A stretch of DNA of 59,194 nt from Pseudomonadota bacterium (lineage in GTDB: Bacteria > Pseudomonadota > Alphaproteobacteria > Sphingomonadales > Sphingomonadaceae). Both the position numbers and the translations under genes were made by a program. Location of the stretch: assembly GCA_023418595.1 (NCBI GenBank), contig JAEZZI010000023.1:1-59194 (forward strand). The letters are read 5' to 3'. Positions 1-7,680 of this stretch are shown here, piece after piece (position 1 is the stretch's first letter; every line of letters begins with the position of its first letter). The notes beneath the pieces are model-generated. The model was given only the letters and a program-made list of their open reading frames with translations, was not told the origin of the DNA and made no database searches.

Positions 1-128
1 ACTTTGCCCGCCGGCTCAAGACGCTCAGCGGCCTCACACCCTACGAATACATCGCCAAGATCTGGACGTCAGAGCCAGGCCGGTTCATCGTCGACCCGAT
101 CCACCAGATGCCGGGACTAAACACCTAG
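1..128 (+). CDS. IS481 family transposase, C-terminal 41 residues only
   Basis: The reading frame from base 3 to the TAG at 126-128 gives a tail that includes LSGLTPYEYIAKIW and ends DPIHQMPGLNT. This ending is characteristic of IS481-type DDE transposases, whose C-terminus usually reads NPIHQMPGLN. The catalytic domain lies upstream of the window, so activity cannot be judged. The gene runs away from the recombinase genes to its right. Confidence 0.8.
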   Translation, partial: FARRLKTLSGLTPYEYIAKIWTSEPGRFIVDPIHQMPGLNT

Positions 129-141
129 AGCGCACACCTCC

Positions 142-168
142 GATTTCGTCTGCACGGCAGACGAAATC
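142..168. repeat. Perfect 12-bp inverted repeat just after the transposase stop
   Basis: The arms GATTTCGTCTGC (142-153) and GCAGACGAAATC (157-168) flank a 3-base ACG loop. There is no T-run directly after it (next bases AGGTATTG), so it is a poor intrinsic terminator. A near copy of one arm lies at 226-236 (ATCTCGTCTGC), outside the proposed IS end. Confidence 0.7.
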
Positions 169-221
169 AGGTATTGAACGTTTTTCTGTTCTTCTCTGTG
201 CATATGTGGGTGGGGACATAG

Positions 222-1232
222 TTAAATCTCGTCTGCCACCGTTGACCATTCGATCTCGGGCACGCCAATGCCTGCGTCGCGCGCGAACGCCAGAAATTCG
301 ATCACATGGCTGATGCGGGATTGTCGCCCTCGTGCCTTTAGCGGATATTGAGCCCAAGGCGGTGCTGACTCTCGCGTAGCAACCGCGATGATTTCGTCGG
401 CTGTGTGCTTGGCGAAGCCATGGGCAACAGTTCCCCATTTGCTGCCGACCGCGTCCGACAGCTCAATGTACTTCCGGGCTGTCGATGCTCCGACTTGGGC
501 CAGCGTCACTACAGGCTCGTCTATCCGTATCGCTGCGGCGGTGAGAAACAGCTTTGCTGAACTCCTGCGCCGTGAGCGTTCCGACTTGCTAACTCCATCG
601 ACCCAATCGTCGATCAATGCGTCGACAGTCTGGGATTGGCGGGGGGGAGCAGTATCCGTTTCCGGAGTTCGACGAGCGAGCTGGCCGGTCGTTTTAGCGT
701 CCAGCACACGGTGCTCTGGCCCCAGCCAGAAGTATTTTGAAAGGAGATCCAGCGTCTGCATGCCCGCGTCGTCGCGGCCTAAGCAGGGCTTCTGTTCGAT
801 CTGGTCAGCGACCTGCGCCACCCCCAGCGCGAAATCGATGATCCAGCAATACCATGTTGCGCCATCCACATCGGTTCGGCCCTTAATCGCTTCGAGATCT
901 TGGGCATGGTCAAGGAACTGCGTTGGGAAATCCGCTTTGCCGTCAGCGTTAAGGCGAGGCGATATTGTTTGACGCAAATGCTTCGCTGCGGTCGGCATAA
1001 GCACCGAATGCACATAGCTGGCGGCGACCTCTGCATAATAACTCGGCTTGGTATCCGGGTAGTTTTGGTGATGACGGAGCGCCATTTGGTGTCCTGTCTT
1101 CATCGCAACCGAAGTCATTGCAAAACTATCGAGGTTTTTGGGTGGCAGGGCAGGGTGATACAGATTCACTGTCAGTTCCTTCAATTTCGTGCGAAAACTC
1201 GGGGGCGTTTGTATTGGCGGCAAGGATTGCAT
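222..1232 (-). CDS. Recombinase-like protein, probably cut short by the IS481 element
   Basis: The ORF encodes 336 residues and starts 36 bases after the integrase stop, on the same strand. Residues about 200-330 look like the SAM-like core-binding domain of tyrosine recombinases: a VDALIDDWVDG helix, a long basic linker, then a helix ending in EFLAFARDAGIGVP, followed normally by the catalytic domain. Here the protein ends at VADEI, and no R...HxxR...Y catalytic half follows before the IS. I infer that an integrase-like gene was truncated by the insertion. The first 200 residues are not recognised. It could instead be an intact accessory protein of the element. Confidence 0.5.
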   Translation of the reverse strand: MQSLPPIQTPPSFRTKLKELTVNLYHPALPPKNLDSFAMTSVAMKTGHQMALRHHQNYPDTKPSYYAEVAASYVHSVLMPTAAKHLRQTISPRLNADGKADFPTQFLDHAQDLEAIKGRTDVDGATWYCWIIDFALGVAQVADQIEQKPCLGRDDAGMQTLDLLSKYFWLGPEHRVLDAKTTGQLARRTPETDTAPPRQSQTVDALIDDWVDGVSKSERSRRRSSAKLFLTAAAIRIDEPVVTLAQVGASTARKYIELSDAVGSKWGTVAHGFAKHTADEIIAVATRESAPPWAQYPLKARGRQSRISHVIEFLAFARDAGIGVPEIEWSTVADEI

Positions 1233-1268
1233 CAGGCGGCGCGAGCGTTGTCCCGCGCTTGGTCAGCG

Positions 1269-2306
1269 TCACGTCAATTTGGCGACGGAAGCCCGCATGT
1301 GCTCCACACTGACACTGGCGTAGCGCTGCACCATGCGCAGTGATTTCCATCCACCCATGTGCATAATGGTGATGAGATCGATGCCGGCCATCACGCAGTG
1401 TGATGCCCAGTGATGGCGCCAGTCGTGGACGGTGAAGTCGTCGATGTCGGACCGTTTGCAAGCGGTCTTGTGGACGCTCTTCAGCGGGTTGCCGCCCGGG
1501 ATCTTAGCGAGCCGGGTGTCTTGGTAGGGCTGACCGTGCTTGTTCAGGAATACGTGACCCTTCGTGGGGCGTCCCGCCCCTTCCCAGAGGGGCAACAGTA
1601 TAGCCTTGACCCGCGGGTGCATCGGCACCGACTGAATCACCGCATTCTTGGTATGATTCAGCCGGATCGATTCCTGCTCCATATCGACACCTTCGACGCC
1701 CCACGGCATCTGCAGCGCCGTCTGCACGCGCGGGCCGTGGAAGGCGAGCAGCGTGATGATCGGCCGAGTATGCGGCGCATATGCGTCGATCAGCCGATCG
1801 CGATCCCCTCTGGTTAAGAAGCGCACTCGTTCGTTGTCGAACGGGATCGCCTTGATCTTGATTGGCGGCAAGTCGTGCACTTCATGATGCACGTTGATCG
1901 CCGATTGAAAAACGGCACGATACCGATCCTGACCAGCCGGCTCGTGGCCGGTCAGATAAGCACGGCGAAATTGGTCCCACGCCTGTTTCGGCTCTCGCAG
2001 CGCGAGGTCGCCGATTAGAGCGTTTAGTTTGCCTATCCGCAGTACGTCCGAGCCACACGGCCGTGGGGCTTTCGACAGATAGCTGTCGAGAGCGTCGGCG
2101 ATGGTGCCCTGTGCCACTATCGCCGCGCGACCGAACATCAGTTGATGGCGCAGCTTCGTCTCGTATTCTGCCATCAGGTGCGACGCAGCATCTGCGTCAC
2201 TCGTTCCTGAACTAAATTCTTTGACGTCGAGTTTCTTGTCACCGAGAGCGACTGAGCCTCGGATATGGTATATTCCGTTCTTCCCACGGGTTCGGATGGA
2301 GAGCAT
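1269..2306 (-). CDS. int: Tyrosine recombinase / phage-type integrase
   Basis: This 345-residue protein carries the full catalytic set of tyrosine recombinases: Arg193 in FHGPRVQTAL, a beta-hairpin Lys near 220, HDWRH (His294, Arg297), Trp320 in GGWKS and the nucleophile Tyr329 in QRYASVSVEHM. The N-terminus (MLSIRTRGKNGIYHIRG) is the three-stranded arm-binding type usual for island integrases, which supports the start at 2306. It would catalyse insertion and excision of the element at the adjacent tRNA-Val. The first 133 bases overlap the end of the gene upstream in another frame. No disabling change is visible. Confidence 0.88.
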   Translation of the reverse strand: MLSIRTRGKNGIYHIRGSVALGDKKLDVKEFSSGTSDADAASHLMAEYETKLRHQLMFGRAAIVAQGTIADALDSYLSKAPRPCGSDVLRIGKLNALIGDLALREPKQAWDQFRRAYLTGHEPAGQDRYRAVFQSAINVHHEVHDLPPIKIKAIPFDNERVRFLTRGDRDRLIDAYAPHTRPIITLLAFHGPRVQTALQMPWGVEGVDMEQESIRLNHTKNAVIQSVPMHPRVKAILLPLWEGAGRPTKGHVFLNKHGQPYQDTRLAKIPGGNPLKSVHKTACKRSDIDDFTVHDWRHHWASHCVMAGIDLITIMHMGGWKSLRMVQRYASVSVEHMRASVAKLT

Positions 2307-2677
2307 GTGATCTTATCCAGCAGCAGACGGTATTGAGCCTCGGTCGCGCGCAGTTTTCCGCAAGCGTGTACGAAAGGCACACCGTGTTTTTTGAAGGTTC
2401 GCCGCATCCATTTCGCTGGATCGGTGCTGGTGATGGCCAGCCGAGCGAGAATGATCTTGGGCGTAAGGAGGGTTTCGCCATTGGCGAGATCGAGCACGCT
2501 CGGCGGCGCGCGGGCTCCATCGACCGCGGCAATGCCAACGGACGGCGGCGGTGACGTGCCGGTCTTGGGCGACGCACCCTGCGTCGCGCCAGCCATCGGT
2601 ACCTTGGCCTGCAGCCCTGGCGGCACCACTGCATCGGCTGGGCTGGCCGCCCCCGGTGCAGGTTCTTTAATCGACAT
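2174..2677 (-). CDS. Small DNA-binding-like protein of the element (possible excisionase)
   Basis: The 167-residue product begins with a Pro/Ala-rich stretch (about 1-70). A compact part follows (about 75-125) containing LTPKIILARLAI, KWMRRTFKKHGVP and a basic tail, which looks like a short helix-turn-helix or excisionase-type domain. This is a resemblance only, and I do not recognise a family. The frame stays open upstream through the tRNA, which cannot be coding, so the ATG at 2677 (MSIKEP) is the first plausible start. Its 3' end overlaps the integrase gene, a common arrangement for xis-int pairs. GC bias and overlap leave real doubt. Confidence 0.45.
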   Translation of the reverse strand: MSIKEPAPGAASPADAVVPPGLQAKVPMAGATQGASPKTGTSPPPSVGIAAVDGARAPPSVLDLANGETLLTPKIILARLAITSTDPAKWMRRTFKKHGVPFVHACGKLRATEAQYRLLLDKITCSPSEPVGRTEYTISEAQSLSVTRNSTSKNLVQERVTQMLRRT

Positions 2678-2813
2678 ACGGGAAACCCAGTGGTCGGCGC
2701 GCACGGGTCCCCGGCCTAGCACTCGACGGCGACCGGAGACCCGCACACGCGTAGTTTCCACATAATCGTCGAGCCGGCCTCCCCGCACGCGGACGAGTGG
2801 GGCGCCTAACATA

Positions 2814-2841
2814 ATTATAGTAGCAGCTTGGCGATGCGCAA
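2814..2841 (-). promoter_or_regulatory. Sigma-70-type promoter of the integrase region
   Basis: On the minus strand, TTGCGC (2841-2836) is followed after 16 bases by a perfect TATAAT (2819-2814). It points towards the small DNA-binding-like gene and the integrase. The start site would be near 2807, leaving a leader of about 130 bases. Confidence 0.5.
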
Positions 2842-2973
2842 AGCGATTGATTCCGGCGGGGAATTTTATGGGGTTTGCATGCCCAGTATTTGCCCAACAA
2901 GCCGCCGATTTGACCGTTTTTTTAGGGCAAATGTCGGGCACGGGGCCCGATCGATCCATCTCTGGATGGCGCG

Positions 2974-3005
2974 AAAAAGCCCGCCAACTCACTGAATTGG
3001 CAGGC
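2974..3005 (-). terminator. Intrinsic terminator of tRNA-Val
   Basis: Downstream of the tRNA on the minus strand, GCCTGCCAA pairs with TTGGCGGGC (9 bp, one G-U) around an 8-9 base loop and is followed by TTTTT (2978-2974). It starts 7 bases after the CCA end and is correctly placed for the tRNA transcript. Confidence 0.75.
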
Positions 3006-3012
3006 TTAATCA

Positions 3013-3087
3013 TGGTGGGCGCGGCAAGGATTGAACTTGCGACCCCTGCGATGTCAACACAGTGCTCTACCACTGAGCTACGCGCCC
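3013..3087 (-). tRNA. tRNA-Val (anticodon GAC)
   Basis: The minus strand gives a full cloverleaf: acceptor GGGCGCG/CGCGCCC, D arm GCTC..GAGC, anticodon loop TTGACAT with anticodon GAC (valine, codon GUC), T arm with TTCAATC, discriminator A and an encoded CCA at 3015-3013. The 3' end faces the integrase gene 0.7 kb away, so this gene is the probable attachment site of the element on the left and appears to have been restored intact. Confidence 0.95.
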
Positions 3088-3156
3088 GAGAGGCGGGGCA
3101 TTAGCCGGGCCTCGATCGGCTGGCAAGGTGCATTCTGACCTTTTTTGACGAGCCGC

Positions 3157-3534
3157 CTAATTGCTGTTGGGCAGCTTCACATTCTCGAACAGGCGATCGA
3201 CCTCCAGCACCAGATCGCGCAGGTGGAACGGCTTGGACAGGACGCGCGCCTGCGGCATTGCCTGGCCGGCCTTGAGCGTGACGGCGGCGAAGCCGGTGAT
3301 GAACATCACCCGCATCGCAGGCGCGATGTCGCTGGCCTTTTGCGCGAGTTCGATGCCGTCCATCTCGGGCATGACGATATCGGTCAGCAGCAGGTCGAAC
3401 GGCTCGGTTTCGATCAGCGGCAGCGCGGCGGTGCCGCGATCGACCGCGGTAACGGCGTAACCGGCGCGTTCCAGCGCGCGCGTCAGATATTCGCGCATCA
3501 CCTGGTCGTCTTCGGCCAGCAAAATTCTGAACAT
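3157..3534 (-). CDS. cpdR: CpdR-type single-domain response regulator
   Basis: The protein is 125 residues long and consists of a receiver domain alone: acidic pocket AEDD (7-10), phospho-acceptor Asp52 in LLTDIVMPEMDG and conserved Lys101 in LSKPFHL. Length and motif pattern match CpdR of Alphaproteobacteria, which in its unphosphorylated form directs ClpXP to the cell pole and to its cell-cycle substrates. The start at 3534 (MFRILLAEDD) gives the family N-terminus; a second ATG six bases upstream is equally open. It is divergent from the hutG-like gene, with about 110 bases between them. Confidence 0.85.
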   Translation of the reverse strand: MFRILLAEDDQVMREYLTRALERAGYAVTAVDRGTAALPLIETEPFDLLLTDIVMPEMDGIELAQKASDIAPAMRVMFITGFAAVTLKAGQAMPQARVLSKPFHLRDLVLEVDRLFENVKLPNSN

Positions 3535-3644
3535 GCCCATCCCGCGCGCTAGATTTGAAGGCCGCATTCTATGCGCGCATCCCTTAAGATTTTCCAGTGC
3601 GCTCGGCGATTGTGCGACGGGTCGTGCGGCCATAAGCTGAACGG

Positions 3645-4496
3645 GTGGACCCCGAACGCTGCACATCCTTCGACCGTTACGGACCTGCCGATCCGACATC
3701 GCCGGTGATCCTGTCGGTGCCGCATGCCGGACGCGATTATCCAGCCGCACTCATCGATGCGCTGGGCGTGCCGTTCGACCAGCTGCTGCCGCTGGAGGAT
3801 CGCCATGTCGATCGCGTTGCATTGCTCGCGCGGCGCGACGAGACGCTGTTCGTCGCGAGCCGTCCGCGCGCGTGGATCGACCTCAATCGCGGCGAGCATG
3901 AGCGCGACCCGGCGGTCGATCTGGGCGCCGATCCCAAAGCGCAGCCGGGGGGATCGTCGAAGCTGCGCGGCGGGCTGGGCCTGGTCCCAAGGCGAGCAAG
4001 CGGGACGACCGCCTTGTGGCGACGGCGATTTTCCGCCGCCGAGGTGGATGCGCGGATCGCCGCGGATCATCGGCCTTATCACGCGGCCTTGTCCGCAGCG
4101 CTGCGATCCGCGCGACATCGATTCGGTCGCGCGGTCTTGCTCGACATTCATTCGATGCCGCCGATCGACGGCCCCGATTCCGCGCGGATCGTCATTGGCG
4201 ACCGGTTCGGGCGGTCGGCGAGCGCGGCCACGGTCGCTCTGGTTGAATCGGTTGTCCGATCGCACGGGGTGCGTTTCGGCCTCAATTCGCCTTATGCGGG
4301 GGGGCATATCCTCGACACCCACGGGCGGCCAGACCGAAGGATCGATGCGATCCAGATCGAGATCGATCGCGCGCTCTATCTCGACGCGGCACTCGATGTG
4401 CCCGGTGCGGGGCTGGCGGCGACGGCGGCGCTGCTGCGATCGATCGTCGCGGCGCTGACCGACGAAATCGTCTCGCTCCCCCTTGCGGCCGAATAA
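3645..4496 (+). CDS. hutG: N-formylglutamate amidohydrolase family protein
   Basis: The 283-residue protein shows the FGase fold signatures: an early SVPHAGRDYP motif, the HVDR segment near 55, the WIDLNRGE stretch near 80, DIHSMPP in the middle (a likely metal and catalytic region) and SPYAGGHI..THG later. The family hydrolyses N-formyl-L-glutamate in histidine breakdown, though many members have other or unknown N-acyl substrates, and no other hut gene is nearby. A GTG start at 3645 is used; no good upstream ATG exists in frame. The stop overlaps the 3' end of the oppositely oriented small RNA. Confidence 0.82.
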   Translation: MDPERCTSFDRYGPADPTSPVILSVPHAGRDYPAALIDALGVPFDQLLPLEDRHVDRVALLARRDETLFVASRPRAWIDLNRGEHERDPAVDLGADPKAQPGGSSKLRGGLGLVPRRASGTTALWRRRFSAAEVDARIAADHRPYHAALSAALRSARHRFGRAVLLDIHSMPPIDGPDSARIVIGDRFGRSASAATVALVESVVRSHGVRFGLNSPYAGGHILDTHGRPDRRIDAIQIEIDRALYLDAALDVPGAGLAATAALLRSIVAALTDEIVSLPLAAE

Positions 4497-4528
4497 AAAA
4501 ACCACCCCGTGCGTAATGCACGAGGTGG
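4495..4528 (-). terminator. Rho-independent terminator of the small RNA
   Basis: The minus strand reads CCACCTCGTGC, a 5-base loop, then GCACGGGGTGG (11 bp, one U-G pair), then TTTTTTT (4501-4495). The T-run lies only on the minus-strand side, so it serves the small RNA and not the convergent hutG gene. Confidence 0.88.
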
Positions 4529-4604
4529 CCAAGGTTCAGGGAGGAGACACACCCGAAGGCGTGCCGCACGATCCCGCGAAAGGGGGGAACACGGGGACCG
4601 CGCA
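4495..4604 (-). ncRNA. Small RNA with CUCCUCCC anti-Shine-Dalgarno motif
   Basis: A transcription unit of about 110 nt on the minus strand has a strong promoter at 4637-4610 and an intrinsic terminator at 4528-4495, with no ORF of note. Inside lies a GGCACGCC-UUCG-GGUGUGUC hairpin, followed by an exposed CUCCUCCC, which is complementary to ribosome binding sites. Alphaproteobacterial small RNAs with this C-rich motif are known (for example the CcsR RNAs of Rhodobacter and the alpha-r families of rhizobia), but I cannot assign this one to a named family. The likely role is base-pairing control of mRNAs, by inference. Confidence 0.75.
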
Positions 4605-4609
4605 CAATC

Positions 4610-4637
4610 AATATAGGCAGGCTGCAACCGGCTTCAA
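4610..4637 (-). promoter_or_regulatory. Promoter of the small RNA
   Basis: Minus strand: TTGAAG (4637-4632), a 16-base spacer, then TATATT (4615-4610). The predicted start is a G at about 4605-4603. This is among the clearest housekeeping-type promoters in the window. Confidence 0.7.
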
Positions 4638-4725
4638 GACCCTTTCAACCAACTGAAAAACGCGAAGAAAAGGGGCGCGGCCAGGATGGCCACGCCCCGT
4701 TTGATCTCGCTGCAATGATGCGCCG

Positions 4726-5526
4726 TTACTGGACGGTTTCGACCGACTGCGTCTGCGGTGCGGTGCCGATCTGCGGTCCCTTGCCCTGGCGCTGTTGCCG
4801 ATTGAAAATTTCGCTCATTTGCGACAGCGACATCAGGTGCGCATAGATAAGCGGCAGCATGCCGTTCTGGTTCATCTTGCGCAGCTGATCGCCGCGCATG
4901 TCGCGCAGCTTTTCTTCGTTCACCATCTGGAATCCGCGATAGATGAACGGCTGCTCCTGGCCCGGCACGGTGATCGCGACTTCGCCCGCCATCAGCAGCT
5001 CGGCGTCGCGCAATTCCTTCATGAACTGTGCGGTGCGTTGACCGGCCTGTTCGAACTGCTCGGCGAATTGAAGAATGTTGCGGGTCAGCTCGGTTGGCTG
5101 GCCGTCTGCAAACACCGGCTCTCCTTCGGCAAAATTGCCGATCGACTCGGACGTCGGATCAAAGCACAGTGACATTTCCTCGCTGTCCGGACGAAGCCGG
5201 GCGAGCATATAGGGATAGCGGCGAATATAAGCCGGCATATGCACGTCTTGCTCGATCACGGCCCCTTCGTCGTCGATGAAGGTGTTTACGCCCTCGTTCA
5301 ATCCCATCAGGCACAACGGGATCGCGTCGTCGCCTTCCGAGAAGACGATCGGCATCCGGCGCTGGATCAGTGGGAATTCCTCTGCCGTCACCGGGATTGC
5401 GTGAATCTTGCCCAACGCCGGCAGCTTTTCGGCCGGTCGCACGCGGTAATCGGCATGGTCGACGCTCGAAAGCGGCATCAGATCGTTATAGAGGATCGGC
5501 AATTGGTTCTGAGGCGCGCTGGCCAT
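4726..5526 (-). CDS. SapC family protein
   Basis: The 266-residue protein has the SapC-family layout: an N-terminal ILYNDLMPLSS stretch, a central beta-rich part with PYMLARL and a FxxDxxSE-like acidic segment, and a C-terminal helical segment (ELLMAGEVAITVPGQ, then the MVNEEKLRDMRGDQL helix). The family was named after the S-layer-linked SapC of Campylobacter and is common in sphingomonads, often near TonB receptors and tryptophan halogenases. Its molecular role is not established. There is no signal peptide and it stands alone here. Confidence 0.82.
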   Translation of the reverse strand: MASAPQNQLPILYNDLMPLSSVDHADYRVRPAEKLPALGKIHAIPVTAEEFPLIQRRMPIVFSEGDDAIPLCLMGLNEGVNTFIDDEGAVIEQDVHMPAYIRRYPYMLARLRPDSEEMSLCFDPTSESIGNFAEGEPVFADGQPTELTRNILQFAEQFEQAGQRTAQFMKELRDAELLMAGEVAITVPGQEQPFIYRGFQMVNEEKLRDMRGDQLRKMNQNGMLPLIYAHLMSLSQMSEIFNRQQRQGKGPQIGTAPQTQSVETVQ

Positions 5527-5580
5527 CTTGCTCTCCGTGGAAACTGGATGGGGATTGGATCGTGCTGTTGCGCAGCGCGT

Positions 5581-7032
5581 CTATTGATCGCGCGGCATCG
5601 GCGCAAGCGTGACGAGCTTTCCGGGGTTCATCAAGTTCAACGGGTCGAACGCCCGCTTGATCGCGGCGAGCGCCATCAGGCGGGAGGGCGGGCCAAGCCG
5701 CGCAAGTTCGTCCAGCTTCATCTGGCCGATGCCATGTTCGGCTGAAATCGATCCGCCCGCCGCGACCACCAGATCATGGACGAAGCGCGTGATTCCGGGG
5801 GCTTCGTCGGCATACCAGCGATCGCGATCCGCGCCTGACGGTGCGCGCACATGGAAATGCACATTGCCGTCGCCCAGATGGCCAAAGCCGGTCGCGTGGG
5901 TGCCGGGATAGCGCGCCATCGCGGCGGCGGCGGCGTCGATCAGGAAATCGGGCATGCGATCGACCGGTACCGAAATATCGTGCTGGACTGCCGGGCCTTG
6001 GGCGCGTTCGGCCTCCGATAGCGAATCGCGGATACGCCAGAATGCCTCTGCCTGGGCTTCGCTGGCGGCGATCGTCGCGTCCTCGATCAGCGACGAGTTA
6101 TGCGCTTCTGCGAGCAGGCGTTCGAGCAGGGCGGCGGGGGGCTCGTCGTCGGGATCGCTCGCCACTGCCTCCACCAGCAAATGCCAGGGGTGGTCGTCCG
6201 CGAGCGGCGCGCGGGTATCGGGGATTTGGGCGAGGACATGCGCCAGGCCCGATGCGGGAATGATCTCGAAGCTTTCGACCGCCGGGGTGCGTCGTTCGAA
6301 AAAGCGCAGCAGGTCGAGCGCGCGGTGTGGGGAGGCCACGCCCATCCACGCCACAGCGCGCGCGGCGATGGCGGAGGCCAGGCGGAGTGCGGCGGCGGTG
6401 ACGATGCCGATCGTGCCTTCCGCGCCCACCAGCAACTGGTCGACGTCATACCCGCGATTGTCCTTTTTCAGCGCGACGAGTCCGTCATGCACCGAACCGT
6501 CGGGCAAGACCGCCTCGACGCCCGCGACCAGCGATCGCATCGTGCCCCAGCGCAGCACCTGGGTTCCGCCGGCATTGGTCGAGACCAGCCCGCCGATCGT
6601 CGCCGAACCCTTTGCGCCCAGCGTGAGGGGGAAACGCATGTCGCGCTCGGCGGCCGCGTCGTGGAGGTTGGACAGGATCACCCCCGCCTCGGCGACCGCG
6701 ATCCCCGCTGCCGGATCAATCGAGCGGATGCGATCGAGGCGGCGGAGCGACAGGATCAGCGCCGATCCATCGGCAGGCGGCGTGGCGCCTCCGACCATCG
6801 ATGTGTTGCCCCCCTGCGGCACCAGCGCCACACCCAGTTCGTGCGCCATGCCGACGATCGCGGCGACGCTGTCGCGGCTCTCAGGCGCAAGAATCGCCGC
6901 CGCGTCGCCGCGAAAACGTCCGCGCCAGTCGGTCAGCCACGGCGCGATCGCGTCGTGGTCGGTGATCGCGGCGCGCGCGCCGAACCGCGCATGGACGGCA
7001 TCGATCAGGCGTCGTTGGGCATCGTTTTGCAT
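5581..7032 (-). CDS. FAD-binding oxidoreductase, GlcD / D-2-hydroxyacid dehydrogenase type
   Basis: About 483 residues. The N-terminal PCMH-type FAD domain is recognised by VALVPQGGNTSMVGGATP (about 75-95) and GSATIGGLVSTNAGG; the C-terminal FAD-oxidase domain carries the metal-site motif HLGDGNVHFHVRAP and the closing SAEHGIGQMKLDEL. These are hallmarks of the D-lactate / glycolate / D-2-hydroxyglutarate dehydrogenase group, cytosolic flavoenzymes that oxidise 2-hydroxyacids. The exact substrate cannot be told. The start at 7032 (MQNDAQRR) fits the family better than the ATG 18 bases upstream. The adjacent genes give no pathway hint. Confidence 0.85.
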   Translation of the reverse strand: MQNDAQRRLIDAVHARFGARAAITDHDAIAPWLTDWRGRFRGDAAAILAPESRDSVAAIVGMAHELGVALVPQGGNTSMVGGATPPADGSALILSLRRLDRIRSIDPAAGIAVAEAGVILSNLHDAAAERDMRFPLTLGAKGSATIGGLVSTNAGGTQVLRWGTMRSLVAGVEAVLPDGSVHDGLVALKKDNRGYDVDQLLVGAEGTIGIVTAAALRLASAIAARAVAWMGVASPHRALDLLRFFERRTPAVESFEIIPASGLAHVLAQIPDTRAPLADDHPWHLLVEAVASDPDDEPPAALLERLLAEAHNSSLIEDATIAASEAQAEAFWRIRDSLSEAERAQGPAVQHDISVPVDRMPDFLIDAAAAAMARYPGTHATGFGHLGDGNVHFHVRAPSGADRDRWYADEAPGITRFVHDLVVAAGGSISAEHGIGQMKLDELARLGPPSRLMALAAIKRAFDPLNLMNPGKLVTLAPMPRDQ

Positions 7033-7111
7033 CGCGACTGTTGCTAGCATGTCGCAGTCATCAGCGACAATTCATCGACTGTTCAACCGCAGACGCTAAA
7101 GCCGCCGGGTC

Positions 7112-7573
7112 GTGCAGTCCCTGTCCTTTTCCCTGATCGCAGCCGTTACCGCGGCGCTGACCGCATCGTCGACGCCCGAGCCATCGGTCGTGCTCGATCA
7201 GGACCGGTCGATCCGCGCGACGTTCAGCCAGCGGGTCATCATTCGCGTGCCCAAGATGGCGCCGCCGCCGCGCGGGACCAAGCCGGCAAGCGAGCAGAAA
7301 TGGCAAGAAAGCCGCGCGCCGCGCTGCATCGCGACGTCGCGGATCGCCGCTGCGGCAGTGCGCGACCGGCGCAACATCGACCTGCTCACCAATAATGGCG
7401 AACGGATGCGCGCGCGGCTCGACAAGCGTTGCCCCAGCCTCGATTTCTATTCGGGCTTCTACATCCGCCAGACGCCGGACGGGCAGATTTGCGCCGATCG
7501 CGACTCGATCCGCACACGATCGGGCGCGACATGCGAAATCGACGCATTCCGGCGATTGGTCCCTGACGATTGA
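7112..7573 (+). CDS. Putative exported protein of unknown function
   Basis: The 153-residue ORF starts with GTG at 7112. A short hydrophobic segment at about 4-18 looks like a signal peptide. The mature part is basic, contains VIIRVPKM and QKWQESRAPRCIATSRIAAA, and has four Cys residues (CIA, CPS, CAD, CEI) that could form two disulfides. This composition is typical of small periplasmic proteins of sphingomonads, but I recognise no domain. It is divergent from the FAD oxidoreductase and lies upstream of the helicase. Confidence 0.65.
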   Translation: MQSLSFSLIAAVTAALTASSTPEPSVVLDQDRSIRATFSQRVIIRVPKMAPPPRGTKPASEQKWQESRAPRCIATSRIAAAAVRDRRNIDLLTNNGERMRARLDKRCPSLDFYSGFYIRQTPDGQICADRDSIRTRSGATCEIDAFRRLVPDD

Positions 7574-7680
7574 CGCGACCGGGCGTCACCGGCGTTTTCC
7601 TTGACAAAATGCGGTAAATCCGCGACGGCGCGAGCCGCTAGCACGGCGTGCGTAACCATGCCCAATTTCCGGAATACTCC

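Larger units (their letters stand above)
1..218 (+). mobile_element. 3' end of an IS481-family insertion sequence
   Basis: The transposase tail stops at 128. The proposed outer end is at 218, where the plus strand reads GGGGACA, that is TGTCCCC inward from the tip, in keeping with the TGT...ACA ends common in the IS481 family. The neighbouring minus-strand gene ends at 222, only 3 bases beyond this point, which fits insertion into that gene. The other IS end lies outside the window, so the boundary is an inference. Confidence 0.45.
1..3012. mobile_element. Right-hand end of an integrative element next to tRNA-Val
   Basis: This stretch carries an IS tail, a truncated recombinase-like gene, a complete tyrosine integrase and a small DNA-binding-like gene, and it ends at the 3' end of a tRNA-Val gene. 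An integrase gene next to a tRNA 3' end is the classic layout of a genomic island that uses the tRNA as attB (established knowledge). The island would continue leftwards beyond the window, so its other end and the repeated piece of tRNA cannot be seen. Extent and element type are inferred. Confidence 0.6.

Noticed and set aside
2678..3073. Open minus-strand frame that runs through the tRNA-Val and its terminator into the small element gene
   Set aside because: Its first part is the tRNA sequence itself and the terminator, which are not translated; only the part from about 2677 is a possible gene.
3549..4532. 327-codon minus-strand frame antisense to the hutG-like gene
   Set aside because: The plus-strand frame has clear FGase motifs; the antisense one is Arg/His/Gln-rich, as expected of a shadow in GC-rich DNA, and runs over the small-RNA terminator.
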